A stretch of 64,000 bases of DNA, from positions 59,993,997-60,057,996 of the forward strand of contig CM069590.1 of NCBI GenBank assembly GCA_035771175.1, given 5' to 3'. The position numbers were made by a program, and so were the translations under genes. The DNA comes from Paratinospora sagittata (lineage: Eukaryota > Streptophyta > Magnoliopsida > Ranunculales > Menispermaceae). The notes beneath the pieces are model-generated. The model had not been told where the DNA came from. It saw nothing but the letters and a program-made list of their open reading frames with translations, and ran no database searches. This document shows positions 1 through 11,245 of this stretch, one piece after another. Position 1 is the stretch's first letter. Every line of letters starts with the position of its first letter.

Positions 1-419
1 TTGTTGAATTTATCAAGATGCTCACTCATGGGAGTACCTTCCTTGTACTGAAAACGATAGAGCTTCTTCTTCAGGTAGAGGCGGTTCTCTACACTTTTCG
101 TCATGTACTTGTCCTCCAGTTTCTTCCAGAGACTTATTGTCATAGTCTCTTTCATGACAAAGTACTTCTGATCTTTGGCCAAACAGAGTCTGATTGTGCC
201 ACAAGCTTGACGATTTACAAAATGCCAATCATCATCGGACATATCCTTGGGCTTGGCTTTCAAGGCGATATGTGATCCTTCCCTGAATAGTAGATCTTGA
301 ACTTCGCATTGCCACATGCCAAAGTTGTTGGTGCCGTTGAATTTCTCCACCTCGAACTTTGCGTTGGATATCGAAGTTCTTTGTCAAGGCTTACTTGTGG
401 TTGGGATTTCTTCCGCCAT
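1..419 (-). pseudogene. copia gag fragment (UBN2-type), interrupted
   Basis: The minus-strand translation reads as a copia GAG: a KFNGTNNFGMWQ-like start, then W-x-K-L, YMTKSVENRLYLKKKLY and KEGTPMSEHLDKFN, typical of the UBN2/DUF4219 gag domain. GAG would form the particle that packages the element RNA. A likely ATG is at 419-417, but the same frame hits a TGA at 386-384 after 11 codons, so this copy cannot make GAG from that start; the conserved frame is open from there to the left edge. The rest of gag and all of pol are outside the window. Confidence 0.8.
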
Positions 420-596
420 TAAGACCGAAGATATGTATGACGCCGAAAAATGCTTGACAAATGATAAACAACTCCAAACTAAGCTATATCAATAACTTCG
501 GAGTTGAATCTGCAGAAACTGATTGCACGGTTGCGTCCGGAACGGTCGAAAATTGTGGAAACGAGTCTGACTTTGATGAAATTAGACAAAAATGGG

Positions 597-880
597 CTGG
601 ATGAATAGTGTCGGACTGAAAATCGGGCTGGGCCTTATGAATAGTGTCGGATGAATAGTGGGTCGGATGAACAGTAGACAAAAAATGGGCCGGATGAATA
701 GTTGTGTCGGATGACCAGTTGGGCCGGATGAATAGTCGGGTCGGATGAACAGTTGGGCTGGATGAATAGTCGGGTCGGATGAACAGTTGGGCTGGATGAA
801 TACTCGGGCCTGAATGAACAGTTGGGCCGGATGAACAGAGGGCCAGGATGAATAGTCATGCCCAAATGAACAGGCGGGTC
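597..880. repeat. 17-bp minisatellite in the copia leader
   Basis: Tandem units alternate between ggatgaatagtcgggtc and ggatgaacagttgggct, giving an exact 34-bp higher-order period between 726 and 793 and decayed units on both sides. On the minus strand it lies between the primer-binding site and gag, that is in the packaged leader RNA. It is noncoding; the short open frames across it are a by-product of the repeat. Confidence 0.85.
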
Positions 881-1177
881 GGGTCGGATCAGGGTCTGAT
901 CCGTCTTCTTCACCCGGCTTCTTCTTCCCTGCGCGTTGCAACAAAAAATTTACAGAGATTTTTCCTAGACTTTGAACGGCTCCCGGGGACTCGTTTCTTG
1001 TCCGTTTTTCTCGCCGTTTATTGCGTTGGATTCCTGGAAACGAGAGCTACCTCCACGGATGATCAGAAAACAATTCCGATCACTGATACAGAATCTCGAA
1101 TTTTTCGATGAAATCTCGAAAAATTCGACCGAGTGTCCGTTTTCTTTCAAAGCTTCACCTAAGCTCTGATACCAATT

Positions 1178-1444
1178 TGTTATGCGAAAGCATGAAAGAA
1201 AAATAAGACAACCAAAGTTTAACGTGGTTTGGCAAAAATACCTACGTCCATGGGAGGCAACAATTGTATTCACAGGGATGATTTTTACAATGAAGAATGA
1301 GTTATATTTATAGGAGCTAAAACAAAATCATTTTGCCCACGTGCTTCATGCAGCCAGCCCATGCATCCCATGCGGCTTGATTTTGTTGACTATTCATTGC
1401 ATGCATTTCTTGACTATTGATGGATTGAGGTGGACAAAACCAAC
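1178..1444 (-). repeat. 5' LTR of the left copia element
   Basis: The inner edge is well placed: on the minus strand the LTR ends ...CATAACA, two bases before a 12-base match to the tRNA-Met primer-binding site. It contains a TATAAATATA promoter box (plus positions about 1304-1313) followed by a transcript-like region. The outer edge is uncertain because no partner LTR is visible: TGTTGG at 1444 is my choice, and a TG at about 1468 is an alternative. Confidence 0.65.
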
Positions 1445-1582
1445 AAAAATATGTTCTGCCCAATATCACCAATCCTTTCCTGGAAGCCAATTCAAGCAAT
1501 TTGATCTTGGGTCATTACTCATTAGTACTATATGTAAGTTAAATGTTGTGAATAAAAACTAAACCGTGCACAATTCACATAC

Positions 1583-4500
1583 CAAATCTGAGAATTTCTG
1601 GTTGAAGGCTATTACATCTGCCAATGATTTGACTGGAGACGAGATCAGTTCTTTTAGGTAAGCATTCAAGGCTAGTTTGAACTCTGCCGGCACTGCTGCT
1701 GCTTCACCACTAAGAGTAGCATTAAGGATAATATTTATGTCCTTTATCTCCAAATTATCGACTAAAATTGCGCCTGCCCGCCTTTTGTAGAAGCATTGTT
1801 AAATGTACTAGATCCATTAATTATATAAGAACATGCTACATATCAATGAAACAAACCCCTACAACCTGAAGAGTTCTACATACCAAACATGTTGAATCAA
1901 GAAGTTATTGCTGTAATTACCTTAGCGTGTCGAAGTGATGCTCGAAAACTGAATCAATAGCAGACCCTTCAAAGATGTTGAAGAAGGGTTCCCTTACAAT
2001 TCCTAATCTCTTCCCTTTGAGCCCATTTGGCTTAAGAAACTGCTTGTAACCACCGTAGGGGATGAATTTTGATGCTTTTCTGGTTGCCGCATCATTTGGA
2101 TCAGCACCCACAATCTCATCTAGTACATAAACTGCATCTGAAACTGTCCTGCAGATTGGTCTGCCACGGAAATTCTGATTAGAGTTTTAATTAGAATGGG
2201 AGGATTTGCATATGTTGAACTCAATTTTCTATGATTTGGTTGAACCTTCTTCCTTCACCAAATCAATAGAACATAAATCATAAATCATGTTAAGTACCCG
2301 ACTGAATCTTGTCTAGGAGTGATTGGAATGACCCCGGCTCGACTGGTGAGTCCTACTGTAGGTTTGATTCCAACAACAGAGTTAGCACTTGCAGGACAGA
2401 GGATGGACCCGTCTGTCTCTGTTCCTAGTGAGACTGCCACCATATTTGCTGCCACAGAAATGGCTGAACCGCTACTTGAACCACATGGGCTTCCCGATAG
2501 GACGTAGGGATTCTGCAGACAGCAATGCAAATCCATATCCAGTTTCAAATTATAGAATGAAATTATATATTGATATTTTTGTCAACATAAAATAATAATA
2601 ATAATAGTACGATCAAACTTTTAATTTAAAATAAAAAAAAACCTTGCTAAATGGACGCGGGCACCATCTCTAGGGAGTCAAGCATTCCTTGGATATGATG
2701 TTAATCCAATATACATCCACTCCCAACATCATATTCAAAGGATGGTGGGGCACCAGCGTTTGTGCTGGTATCCCTTAATATTTATTCATAAAAAAAGCTC
2801 AAATCAAACTTGCCCTATTGTATCTCTGCTCTTTTATACATAAGAATCTTAGTCTTTTACAAAACCTTTTCACCATTGCTTCACATGCTAAAGGTGTTGG
2901 GTGACTATTATTTCTTTCCAACAAGTTCCAAGAAAATGATGGTTTTGAACATTCGAAAATGCTAGTCTTACGATGCAAAAGGTTACGTTTTTTACTATTT
3001 CATTTGGTGGCAACCACTTCAATTTTCTGTGTACAAAGGAGCTGTACTTTGTCTACATGACAAACATACCTATAAGCATACTAAGTGGGGAGAGAGTAAT
3101 AATAAATTAAAGTAATTAATTTGTTTTTCAAGAAAAAATAAAATCTAAAAAGATCACGTGCTTGACTTTTACTATTATTTTTTATAATGTGATTAATTTT
3201 TTCCACTTCTTATTATTCTTTTCTCATTTTTTATTTTTGAAAAGGAAAAAAAAATTCAAAGTAGTATTGTTGGCATATTTTTATTTTTAAACATTGGAAA
3301 TATTCTAAGATATAATTTTTGCACTTTTAAAATTCTCTCTAGGCACATCTAATGTAAATTTTTTATATATATACTTGAAATAATATTGATATTGTTGATA
3401 GATTTTTGAAAATTAATATGAAAAAAATTATTATTTATGAAAAAAATTATTGTTTAACACCGAAAAATTATAATATATAAAGAAAATCTTCTAATACTGG
3501 AAGATATTATTTTAATTTTGTTTCATAGTTTTTTTTTATGATATGATATTATTTTATAAATTTTAGAGCTTAAAAAATCATTTCTCTCTTGGATATCTGT
3601 TAATAATATTAATTTTATAATTTTATTCCTTTTTGATAATGAATATATAAGGAAAATTAAATCTTAAAATAATAAAAAGATAGAAAACAAAATAAACTAA
3701 TTACATTAGAGAGATGAATATCAAGGATCACTCAAATAATTATTAGATTTAAAAAAAAAAAACATTTAAAAACATGGTGCTCTTCATTGTAATTTGTCTC
3801 TTCTCATTTAATTGTCATTCTGTTTCTTCATTTAATGCTCTATTAAAGTCAATTTGCCACATAGATTAAGTATAAATTTAGTAAGAATTATGATGTCTAG
3901 CATTGCTCTTCTTTTTGCTACCCATTTTTTCATATTAAATGAGGAATCATGGACTCAAGACAGCTACAATTGCCGCTCCTTTCCACATTTTTCAAATGGA
4001 CTCGGTCAGGTCTTCATGCTCTCTCAACAACTCTATTACCAACTCAACAAATTATGTGTTTTTAAGTTTACAATCCTTAGCACAGTCAAAATAATAGGCC
4101 TATCTATCACATTTGCCAAGCCAAACACACTGACCCAATTATCCCTTGACCCTTGAGACACTTGAAAAGTCTAATAGCTGAGATAGAGAAGAAGACATAC
4201 CAGTCCTTGGCCGCCTCTGGCGCTCCAGCCGCTAGGAGAGTTGGTGGAACGGAAGTCCGACCACTCGTTAAGACTAGCTTTACCCAATATTATAGCTCCT
4301 GCTTTCCTCAGCTTCCTCACAACACCCGCATCGCGCCGCACAACCGAGCCTAGCAGCGCCAACGACCCCGCAGTTGTATTGAGTTTGTCCTTAGTCGCAA
4401 TGTTGTCTTTGAGCAATACTGGGATCCCATGTAGCTCAGAGAAACCAGACCAAGCAGCATTCCTTCTTGCCCTCTTTCTCTCTGTATCAGCCTTATCCGC

Positions 4501-4767
4501 CTGCTTCAACGCTTCTGGGTTCACCTCGATCACTCCGTGAACAGCTGGGTTTAGTCTCTGAACTTCTCTCAGGTAAAACTGGACGAGTTGTCTCGAGGTG
4601 AGCTCGTTCTCCTTGAAAGCAACCCGGATATCATGTACTGTAGCTTCTTTAATGTTGAAGAGTTCACGCCCTTTAATGAGAGTACTAATGCTGGTACTAA
4701 TGAAACAGGAGAAGAAGATGAGAATTAGTAAGAGAGAAGGGCGAATTGCGTTGTAATTAAACTCCAT
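1583..4767 (-). CDS. amidase-signature family protein, copy 1, last exon missing
   Basis: Four exons are visible: 4767-4201, 2512-2298, 2160-1921 and 1781-1583, all with GT..AG introns in consistent phase, about 407 codons. The product starts with a hydrophobic signal-like segment (residues about 10-30), so a secreted or endomembrane location is likely. The Ser-cisSer-Lys triad of amidase-signature hydrolases is present: Lys120 in LLKDNIATKD, Ser201 in PCGSSSG and nucleophile Ser225 in ETDGSI. The family cleaves amide bonds; plant relatives are annotated as probable amidases and the substrate is unknown. The fifth exon (about 118 codons ending SFRP in copy 2) is absent, and a copia LTR begins about 140 bp downstream of exon 4. 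The gene may be split by that insertion with exon 5 left of the window, or truncated. No internal stop is seen. It is more diverged from copies 2 and 3 than those are from each other. Confidence 0.85.
2513..4200. other. intron 1 of amidase copy 1, no gene seen
   Basis: This is a 1.7-kb AT-rich intron, very A/T-biased between 3100 and 3800, with no exon-like or protein-homologous segment that I can recognise. The stretch at 2650-2790 is more GC-rich and ends in an A-rich run, which could be a decayed short interspersed element, but I cannot assign it. Confidence 0.5.
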
Positions 4768-5332
4768 GGCTTAATTTGCTGTTCTGCAGATGTGCAACAA
4801 CGAAGAATGAATTTGTAACGTTTTAAGTCCTGCAAGGTTCACTTGACTACTAAATTATTGACTTGGTACAAACTGTTTACTCATTCAAGGAAAAAGGTTT
4901 TGAGTCAATCAGATTTAAGACTACTGCATTATTTTCTATTAGTTTAATGCTAGTACTCCGGCGACATGTGATGCACATACATGAGGCCATGTGATGAGTA
5001 CTATTGATTTACTAACCGAATTTTTGTGTAAAAGAACTTTGGATTTGTATGTGAAGCCTACATTATAGAACCCTAAGTGGATTCTTTTTATTAATGCTTT
5101 GTCAATCATCTCTTGTAAACATAAGTGATTATTTATTAAATTATATAAATAGTTTTGTTTGTATTTATTTATTTGATTTGCACTCCACTTCGTTACACAC
5201 AAGGTATAATAGAACCTTTTAACTCTTACATGGCATAAAAACATAAAAACAAGTACTAATAAGACACAATACTTCAGATTTAATTAAGAAACATATAACT
5301 GACGCGATTTATAGTGTGCCCATGTGGAATTT

Positions 5333-8256
5333 TCAAGGTCGAAATGAAGGCGGTTTCCTGATTTTGGTAGCTTGTTCGAAACCATAAGCAATCTCAATCA
5401 AAGTTGGCTCTGAACCCCTTAAACCTCCGAAACATATTCCAAATGCTGAACCATTTGTTTCATATCCTGCTGGAACACTAACTCCTGGATATCCCCCGAT
5501 AGCAAGAACAGAAGTCCCGCTACTGTCTGGAGTAACCAACGCGTCCAACTTGTGCTTCTTCATCAGCTTCTCAAACCCAAATCTTGATAATATCGACATA
5601 GCAAGTAAAGCTGTCTTCTCCTTCTTTCTGATACCCTTTGTTTTCTGAGAGAGTTCTAAGAAATTTTGGCCGTATTCACGCACTTTTTCCTGCAAATTTG
5701 ATCATTTGAAAGTGCTAATTCAATTACATATTTATTTTTTTGGTAATTCAAGTGGCGTCTCTCTGTTAGTTTTCGTACACCGCAGACACTGATCAATCTC
5801 AAGTAATAAGTGTTGCTACAAGGGACATGATGGCATCCCACTAAGTGTCTACCATGCATGTAGCCACGGGAGGAGGGCTTCACTCTCTAACGGACCATAC
5901 AGTAAAGATGAAAGTCTACCCGGACGTTTAAACCCAAGACCCCCAAAGAAGAAATTCAACTTTTTTCTACCTGTCAAACCGATTGATGGTTGATTCAATT
6001 ATTTAGTTATAAGTGAATACACAGAATTAATTTCAAGGTTGAAGCACATACCTTAGCCGAGTGCTTCTTGTTGAAAGCTATCACGTCTGCCAATGATCTC
6101 ACCGGAGACGCAACCAACTCGCTCAAGTAGACATTTAAAGATAGTTTGAACTCTGCGAATGCTGCTATTCCTCCGCCACCCCCAAAGAAGTTAACTATCA
6201 TATTTAAATTTGCTATTTCCAAATTATCCACCAGAATCGCACCCCTTCGCCTAATTCATGAGTTAAAGACGAGGAATTCAAAAGAGAGATTTGATTGGAT
6301 TACTAAAATGGAAAAAAAGAAGATTGAATGTATTATTTATTACCTTAGAGTGTCGAAATGGGTCTCGAAAACTTGATGTTGAATAGTACCATTCGAGAAC
6401 GTGAAGAATGGTTTCCTAACAATCCCCAATCTCTTCCCTTTAAGCCCATCTACCTTGAGAAATTGCCTATAACCTTTTACAGGAATAAACTTTGATGCTG
6501 CAACGGTAGCTTTATCTCTCCGATCAAAACCTACAATCACATCCAGAACATCCACTGCATCCGACACCGATCTTCCGAAAGGCCTAATTTTCCACAAAAG
6601 AAAACAGAACATCTTATAGATTTATATAGCTAATCTACCTACATAAAAGTATAACTAGGCATTAGATAATAAATTTAGTGTCATTAATTCATTAAATGTC
6701 ATATATTGATCCAAGTTCTTACCCAATTGTATCTTGTCTTGGAGTAATTGGAACAACGCCTGCTCTGCTAGTTAATCCGACGGTTGGCTTTATACCCACA
6801 ACACTATTGAAACTAGCAGGGCAGATGATTGACCCATCCGTCTCTGATCCCACCGATACGCTAACCATGTTTGCTGCCACTGTTATTGCCGGCCCACTGC
6901 TCGACCCACATGGACTTCCGCTTAAAACATAAGGGTTCTGCACTAATTTTAAACAAAGAATTAAACGTTTTGATTGTCGCCTAAAAACACGGATACAATC
7001 TACAAATAAAAATTTATTAGGAAGCTTCTTAGAAATTGTTTTTCAATTATTGAGCTAACCAAACATATTTTTCTTATATTTTTAAGCTTTTGATGGAGGA
7101 AATTAGTGGTGGTTGGGTTGGGCGAATTTTAGTTAAACACCAACCCAATCTAATTAGGTTGAGATTAAAAAAAATTTAAATCAACCTAACCCAATAAGAC
7201 TCCAAACCCAACCCAATGACTTCAGTTCAGGTTGATCAAGTTGGTATATTTTAATGTATTGATTCTAAATTCTTATTTTTAAAACTAGTTTTTAAGTTAC
7301 ATATGAATATAACTATAAAATTTTTAAGTCAAATACAAATATAAATATAATTTTGTATAATAGTTTCTTTTATGTTGTTTTATTTATGAAATATTGTGTA
7401 ATTTAATTATAATAAGTGGCCTAATAAAAACATTAATTAAAGCCACACTTAATATTCATAATGAGTTCAAGCTAGGTAAGGGTTGATCGATTTTGTTTTG
7501 TAAAACCTTAACCCAACTCAAACTTAACTTGATTTAGTTGCTAATTTTTAACCTAACCCAATTCGGCCCACTTTAACTAACAAAATCAGAGTTGTTTGGG
7601 TTACTCAAATTGCCAAAACTATACCGGAATCATAAACTAAACTATGATTCAATTCCTTTTTTGAACTATGAAGATGTATATGCAAAAGAATTATCAATGC
7701 CCACCTTGCCTTGACCACCTCTGGCGTTCCAACCGGGTGGGCAAGCCGATGAACGGAAACCAGACCACTCAGAAAGGCTAGCTTTCCCAAGTATGATTGC
7801 ACCGGACCTTCTCAGCCTCTCGACCACACCAGCATCACGAGCCACGATCGAACCCAGCAGTGCTAATGACCCCGCGGTGGTGTTCAGCTTGTCCTTGGTA
7901 GCAATGTTGTCCTTGAGCAAGATTGGGATGCCGTGAAGAGCCGAGAGGAACCCAGTACTCCTACTAATCTGTCGGTGATGGTCGGCAGCGTCGGCTTGTT
8001 TTAGAGCATCTGAGTTCAGCTCGATCACACCTCGGAGAATGGGGTTGAGTTTATGGATCTGTTTGAGGTAGAACTCAACTAGTTGTCTTGAGGTTAGCTT
8101 GTTTTCTCTGAATGCTTGCTGGATTTCAGTGATGGTTGCTTCTTTGATGGGGAAAGCTTGGGATGGAATTACGGGATTAAGCCCAGAAAATGTGAGAAGC
8201 AAAGGTATTGATGCCAGAACAAGGGAAAGGGGAAATTGGAGAGAAGAGTGCGCCAT
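5333..8256 (-). CDS. amidase-signature family protein, copy 2, complete
   Basis: Five exons: 8256-7705, 6937-6723, 6583-6344, 6250-6052 and 5689-5333. Together they are 1563 nt, 520 codons plus stop, with every phase consistent. A signal-peptide-like N-terminus (residues 1-30) precedes the amidase domain. The catalytic set is intact: Lys115 (LLKDNIATKD), cis-Ser196 (CGSSSG) and nucleophile Ser220 (SETDGSI), with the 24-residue Ser-Ser spacing of FAAH-type amidases. The conserved C-terminal exon holds LDALVTP, AIGGYPGVSVPAGY and FGICFGGLRGSEPTLIEIAYGFEQAT. Length fits plant amidases of the C869.01-like group. The ATG at 8256 is the first in the exon and precedes the hydrophobic core. This is the only copy in the window that looks able to make a full enzyme. 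It hydrolyses an amide, substrate not inferable. Confidence 0.92.
7092..7600. repeat. AACCCAA-rich intronic element, shared with copy 3
   Basis: Inside intron 1 of amidase copy 2 the sequence is rich in ggttgggttggg and aacccaaccc motifs, and its two ends are roughly inverted relative to each other. A decayed version lies at about 16870-17330 in copy 3. The composition resembles nonautonomous DNA transposons with subterminal repeats, but no clean terminal inverted repeat or target duplication was found. Presence in both copies places it before the segmental duplication. Confidence 0.4.
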
Positions 8257-8866
8257 GGGAAAATATTAATGAATTTGGCTAAAAGTCTGGTATTTAAACC
8301 CAAAATCCTGTTTTTTCTTGTCTTGTATAATTTTATTATTTAACAAAGAATAGTGCTAAAACGATCAAAAATTTAGACCAAAATTAAACAAAATTATGCA
8401 GCAATACATTATATCACCATGGTCTCGTAATAATGAGTGCCCAGTGACGTCCAGAAATTCATAAGAAGCTTTCCAAGAAAAAGAAATTCCATAGAAAAGC
8501 ATACAAAGGGAAGAAGATTCCTTTATGTGTGGATAAGGTTCATCTATGAAACACAGCAACCCTACCACATTGCAACCTTGGGCAAAGTGGAAGGTCATTT
8601 CACTCCATGTGTAACAGGTTTACATGAGATATCTGGCATACTCATCATCAACCTAGGATTCGATACATCACCAATTCTTAAGATTAAAAGAGAATAGATT
8701 AAACTTTATTATGCAATTTTTATAGTTTGTTATAGTCTTAATTATATAATATATATATCATTTGACTTGAGAATATTCTTTCTCCCATTGTAATCTGTAT
8801 ATTCAATAAAATCTTCAACTGGATTTATTATGGAATTATTATTAACTCACGTTTAATAATCACAAA

Positions 8867-8921
8867 GGTGTCGTGGTGCAGTTGGTTATCACGTCAGTCG
8901 GTTCAAGTCCGGGCTACGCCA
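8867..8921 (+). pseudogene. tRNA-Val relic lacking the anticodon arm
   Basis: The first 36 bases match the 5' half of the tRNA-Val at 18542 (acceptor strand and D arm), then the sequence jumps to GGTTCAAGTCCGGGCTACGCC, the T arm and 3' acceptor strand. About 20 bases with the anticodon loop, 3' anticodon stem and variable loop are missing, so it cannot be a working tRNA. It lies upstream of amidase copy 2 in the position equivalent to the fuller tRNA upstream of copy 3. Confidence 0.85.
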
Positions 8922-9221
8922 ACATATATATTAACTTGTGTTTCCATTTTATTTTATTTTTTTTTCTGTTTTTGTCTTTGTAACATTTGAGTTGTTGCAA
9001 TTTTAAGTCCTGCAAGGTGCACTTGACTAAGTTATTGACCTGGTACAAACTGTTTATTTATTCAAGGAAAATGGTTTTGAGTCAATCAGATATATGACTA
9101 GTCATTAATTAGTATATGCATTAACAATATTTTCTATTAACAATGTTTCTATAATATACAATTGATTCACGAACGTTACCAATGTTCTTACAATGTACTA
9201 CTGATTTACTAACCTTAGGAG
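8922..9221. other. intergenic spacer, no gene seen
   Basis: A T-rich run follows the tRNA relic. From about 9001 the sequence is the second copy of the spacer also found at 4826-5000. No coding sequence is recognised. Confidence 0.6.
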
Positions 9222-9847
9222 TTTCTGTTGATTTTTTTTTGGGTATTTTGAGAAGGGGTTAGATTTTTAAATAGATCATTGGTAGATTACCAATATTATG
9301 TATTTCTCCACATTGGTGGATGGTGAGAGCCTAGATCACCTTTTCTTTTCATGTGGATATGTTAAACAGATGTGGCGGTGGTGGCATCCCCTTTCAGGAG
9401 GAAGATTTTCTAGTCCATCTGATATTGTAGAAGGTCTTTCTCTTGCTCATCTATCGAATGCATCTAGACAAGTGAAGGGGGTGGGTATAATAGCCTCATT
9501 TGCTACTATGTGAATAATCTGGTTGGAAAGAAACAATTGAATCATTCAAAACCAAGCAAAAGAAGTGGAGCAATTGTGGAGGTGATAAAATTGGTTGCAG
9601 CACCCGGGTGAGGGCATCTAAATGGAATGTGGGGCTCTCCATTTCGGATTGGATTATGAGCTGGGATACATGTTTATATGTAACTATCAATACAGATTTC
9701 TTTTCTTTGTCCTGGTCGGGTTAGTAAGTTGGTTGATTTTCAGAGGTGAGCACTGCTGCTATCTCCAGTTTCACTGTAAATGTATATTTTCATGTTGTAT
9801 TTAATAAAGTATTACAATTGTTTCTGCTATAAAAAAAAAAAAAAAAT
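9222..9847 (+). mobile_element. LINE (L1-type) 3' fragment with poly-A tail
   Basis: A plus-strand frame at 9298-9513 reads ESLDHLFFSCGYVKQMWRWW, matching the zinc-binding domain that follows reverse transcriptase in plant L1 LINEs (zf-RVT: DHLFF-x-C, then W-x-WW). The open frame ends soon after. An A16-type tail follows near 9831-9846 after an AATAAA signal at 9802, as expected of a reverse-transcribed mRNA end. The sequence equivalent to 4826-5330 in the other duplication unit lacks this insert, so it arrived after that duplication. It is strongly 5'-truncated. The left border is estimated from where the spacer homology stops, about 9215. Confidence 0.7.
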
Positions 9848-10070
9848 TGTGTAACAGCTTTGAATATTTTTATTTTTTTTATTACTGATTTTTTGACACC
9901 GGAGAGGTGTCCTCCTTTTTTTTAAGCGAGATTAATCATTTTAGACTCAGGTTTGTAGAGTTATTTGAGCTAGTCCTCCCAACAAGGACAGATAAATAGA
10001 GACACGCTCAAACTCAAACTAGAGACCTAGACCTCAACCCCACTTACCACTTATTAGTTACAGTTTGCAT
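9848..10070. other. inserted or rearranged sequence after the LINE tail
   Basis: This is also absent from the sister duplication unit. It contains a short palindrome-like gacaccggagaggtgtc and no coding capacity. It may be a second small insertion or part of the same event. Confidence 0.4.
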
Positions 10071-10657
10071 ATTTATGTGAAGCCTACATTAGAACCCTAT
10101 ATGGATTCTCTTTATTAATGCTTTGTTCATCATCACTTGTACATTATTGAATCACATAAATAGTTTTGTTTGTATTCGTTTCGATTTATTTATTTAATTT
10201 GCATTCCACTTTGTTGCGCACAAGGAAACTTTTAAGTCTTACATGGCATAAAATCATAAAAAAACTTATGAATTAAATTCATGCAAGTACTAATAAGACA
10301 CAATACTTTAGATTTAATTAAAAAACATATAACTGAAGGGATTTATAGTGTGCCCATGTGGAATTTTCAAGGTCGAAACGAAGGCGGTTTCCTGATCTTG
10401 GTAGCTTGTTCGAAACCATAAGCAATCTCAATCAAAGTTGGCTCTGAACCCCTTAAACCTCTGAAACATATTCCAAATGGTAAACCATTTGCTTCATATC
10501 CTGCTGGAACACTAATTCCTGGATATCCTCCGATAGCAAGAAGAGGAGTCACGCGCCCTTTTGGAGTAACCAACGCGTCCAACTTGTGCTTCTTCATAAC
10601 CTTCTCAAAACCAAATCTCGATAACATCGACATAGCAAGTAAAGCTCTCTTCTCCTT

Positions 10658-10662
10658 CTTTC
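10658..10662. repeat. target-site duplication, left copy (CTTTC)
   Basis: This is CTTTC immediately before the 5' LTR. The same five bases follow the 3' LTR at 15871-15875. Removing the element and one copy restores the amidase exon 5 frame, so the duplication is a genuine integration footprint. Confidence 0.95.
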
Positions 10663-10824
10663 TGTTGGCGTGAGCCGTAATTGTAGACAATCACGTTTGA
10701 AAATAGATTAGCCGTAATTGTAGACAATAGCAAATATTTGTTATTGATTTTATTCTTTTAAAATCTATATAACCTATGAAAATACATAGAAAAAAATGAA
10801 TGAAAAAAGATGAATATTTTGACA
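10663..10824 (+). repeat. 5' LTR of the complete copia element
   Basis: A 162-bp LTR bounded by TG..CA. It contains a 19-bp internal direct repeat (agccgtaattgtagacaat at 10673-10691 and 10710-10728) and AT-rich promoter-like sequence with ctatataacc. The sequence after it begins TGGTAT, which fits only the first six bases of the usual tRNA-Met primer-binding site. Confidence 0.95.
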
Positions 10825-10931
10825 TGGTATATAAACGGATCGATTTGAGGAGGAAAGGAAGATGATTGCGACAAGAGCAGCTTGCAGAGATAAGGTTGTT
10901 GCCCACTTTCTCCTTTTTTTTAATAGATGCA

Positions 10932-11050
10932 CGCCCTCCTTCATTTCAAAAGAGATTAAGATGAGCAGAAGAAGTTAAAGGACGCGGGCCCCCTTTCATT
11001 TCAAAAGAGATTAAGATAGTAGAAGAAGTTAAAAGACACAGGCCCCTTTT
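10932..11050. repeat. 55-bp tandem repeat in the copia leader
   Basis: The block starting tcatttcaaaagagattaag occurs at about 10941 and again at about 10996, each followed by an agaagaagttaaa tract and a cgcgggccc-like end. A third, partial unit lies near 11080. Confidence 0.75.
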
Positions 11051-11141
11051 CTTTTTCTCTTTTTTCTTTTTCGGTAAGATGGGCAGAAGAGATTAAGGGT
11101 TTTATATGTATATAATTGGATCTCCTTGTTAATTTGGATCT

Positions 11142-11144
<3 letters not shown>

Positions 11145-11185
<41 letters not shown>
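11145..11185. repeat. (AT)n microsatellite
   Basis: About 20 uninterrupted AT units lie in the copia leader, 80 bp before the gag start. Confidence 0.95.
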
Positions 11186-11186
<1 letters not shown>

Positions 11187-11245
11187 TTTAAAGCTCAAAA
11201 AAAAAAAAAATCCGACCGCATCTCCAAAAATAACAGATTCGAGTA

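Larger units (their letters stand above)
1..1444 (-). mobile_element. Ty1/copia LTR retrotransposon, 5' part, cut by window edge
   Basis: Read on the minus strand, this stretch runs 5' LTR (about 1444 to 1178), a primer-binding site complementary to initiator tRNA-Met (TTGGTATCAGAGC, about 1176-1164), a long untranslated leader with a 17-bp minisatellite, then the start of gag running off the left edge. This is the standard 5' layout of a plant copia element. It lies just downstream of exon 4 of amidase copy 1, where exon 5 should be, so it inserted in intron 4 or replaced the end of the gene. The 3' part, second LTR and target-site duplication are outside the window. Confidence 0.85.

Noticed and set aside
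582..944. Two minus-strand open frames with repeating FIRP/HPAQ words
   Set aside because: They are translations of the 17-bp minisatellite in different frames, with no start context or conservation.
11145..11185. Plus and minus short open frames across the AT repeat, coding YIYIYI
   Set aside because: Simple-repeat artefact inside the copia leader.
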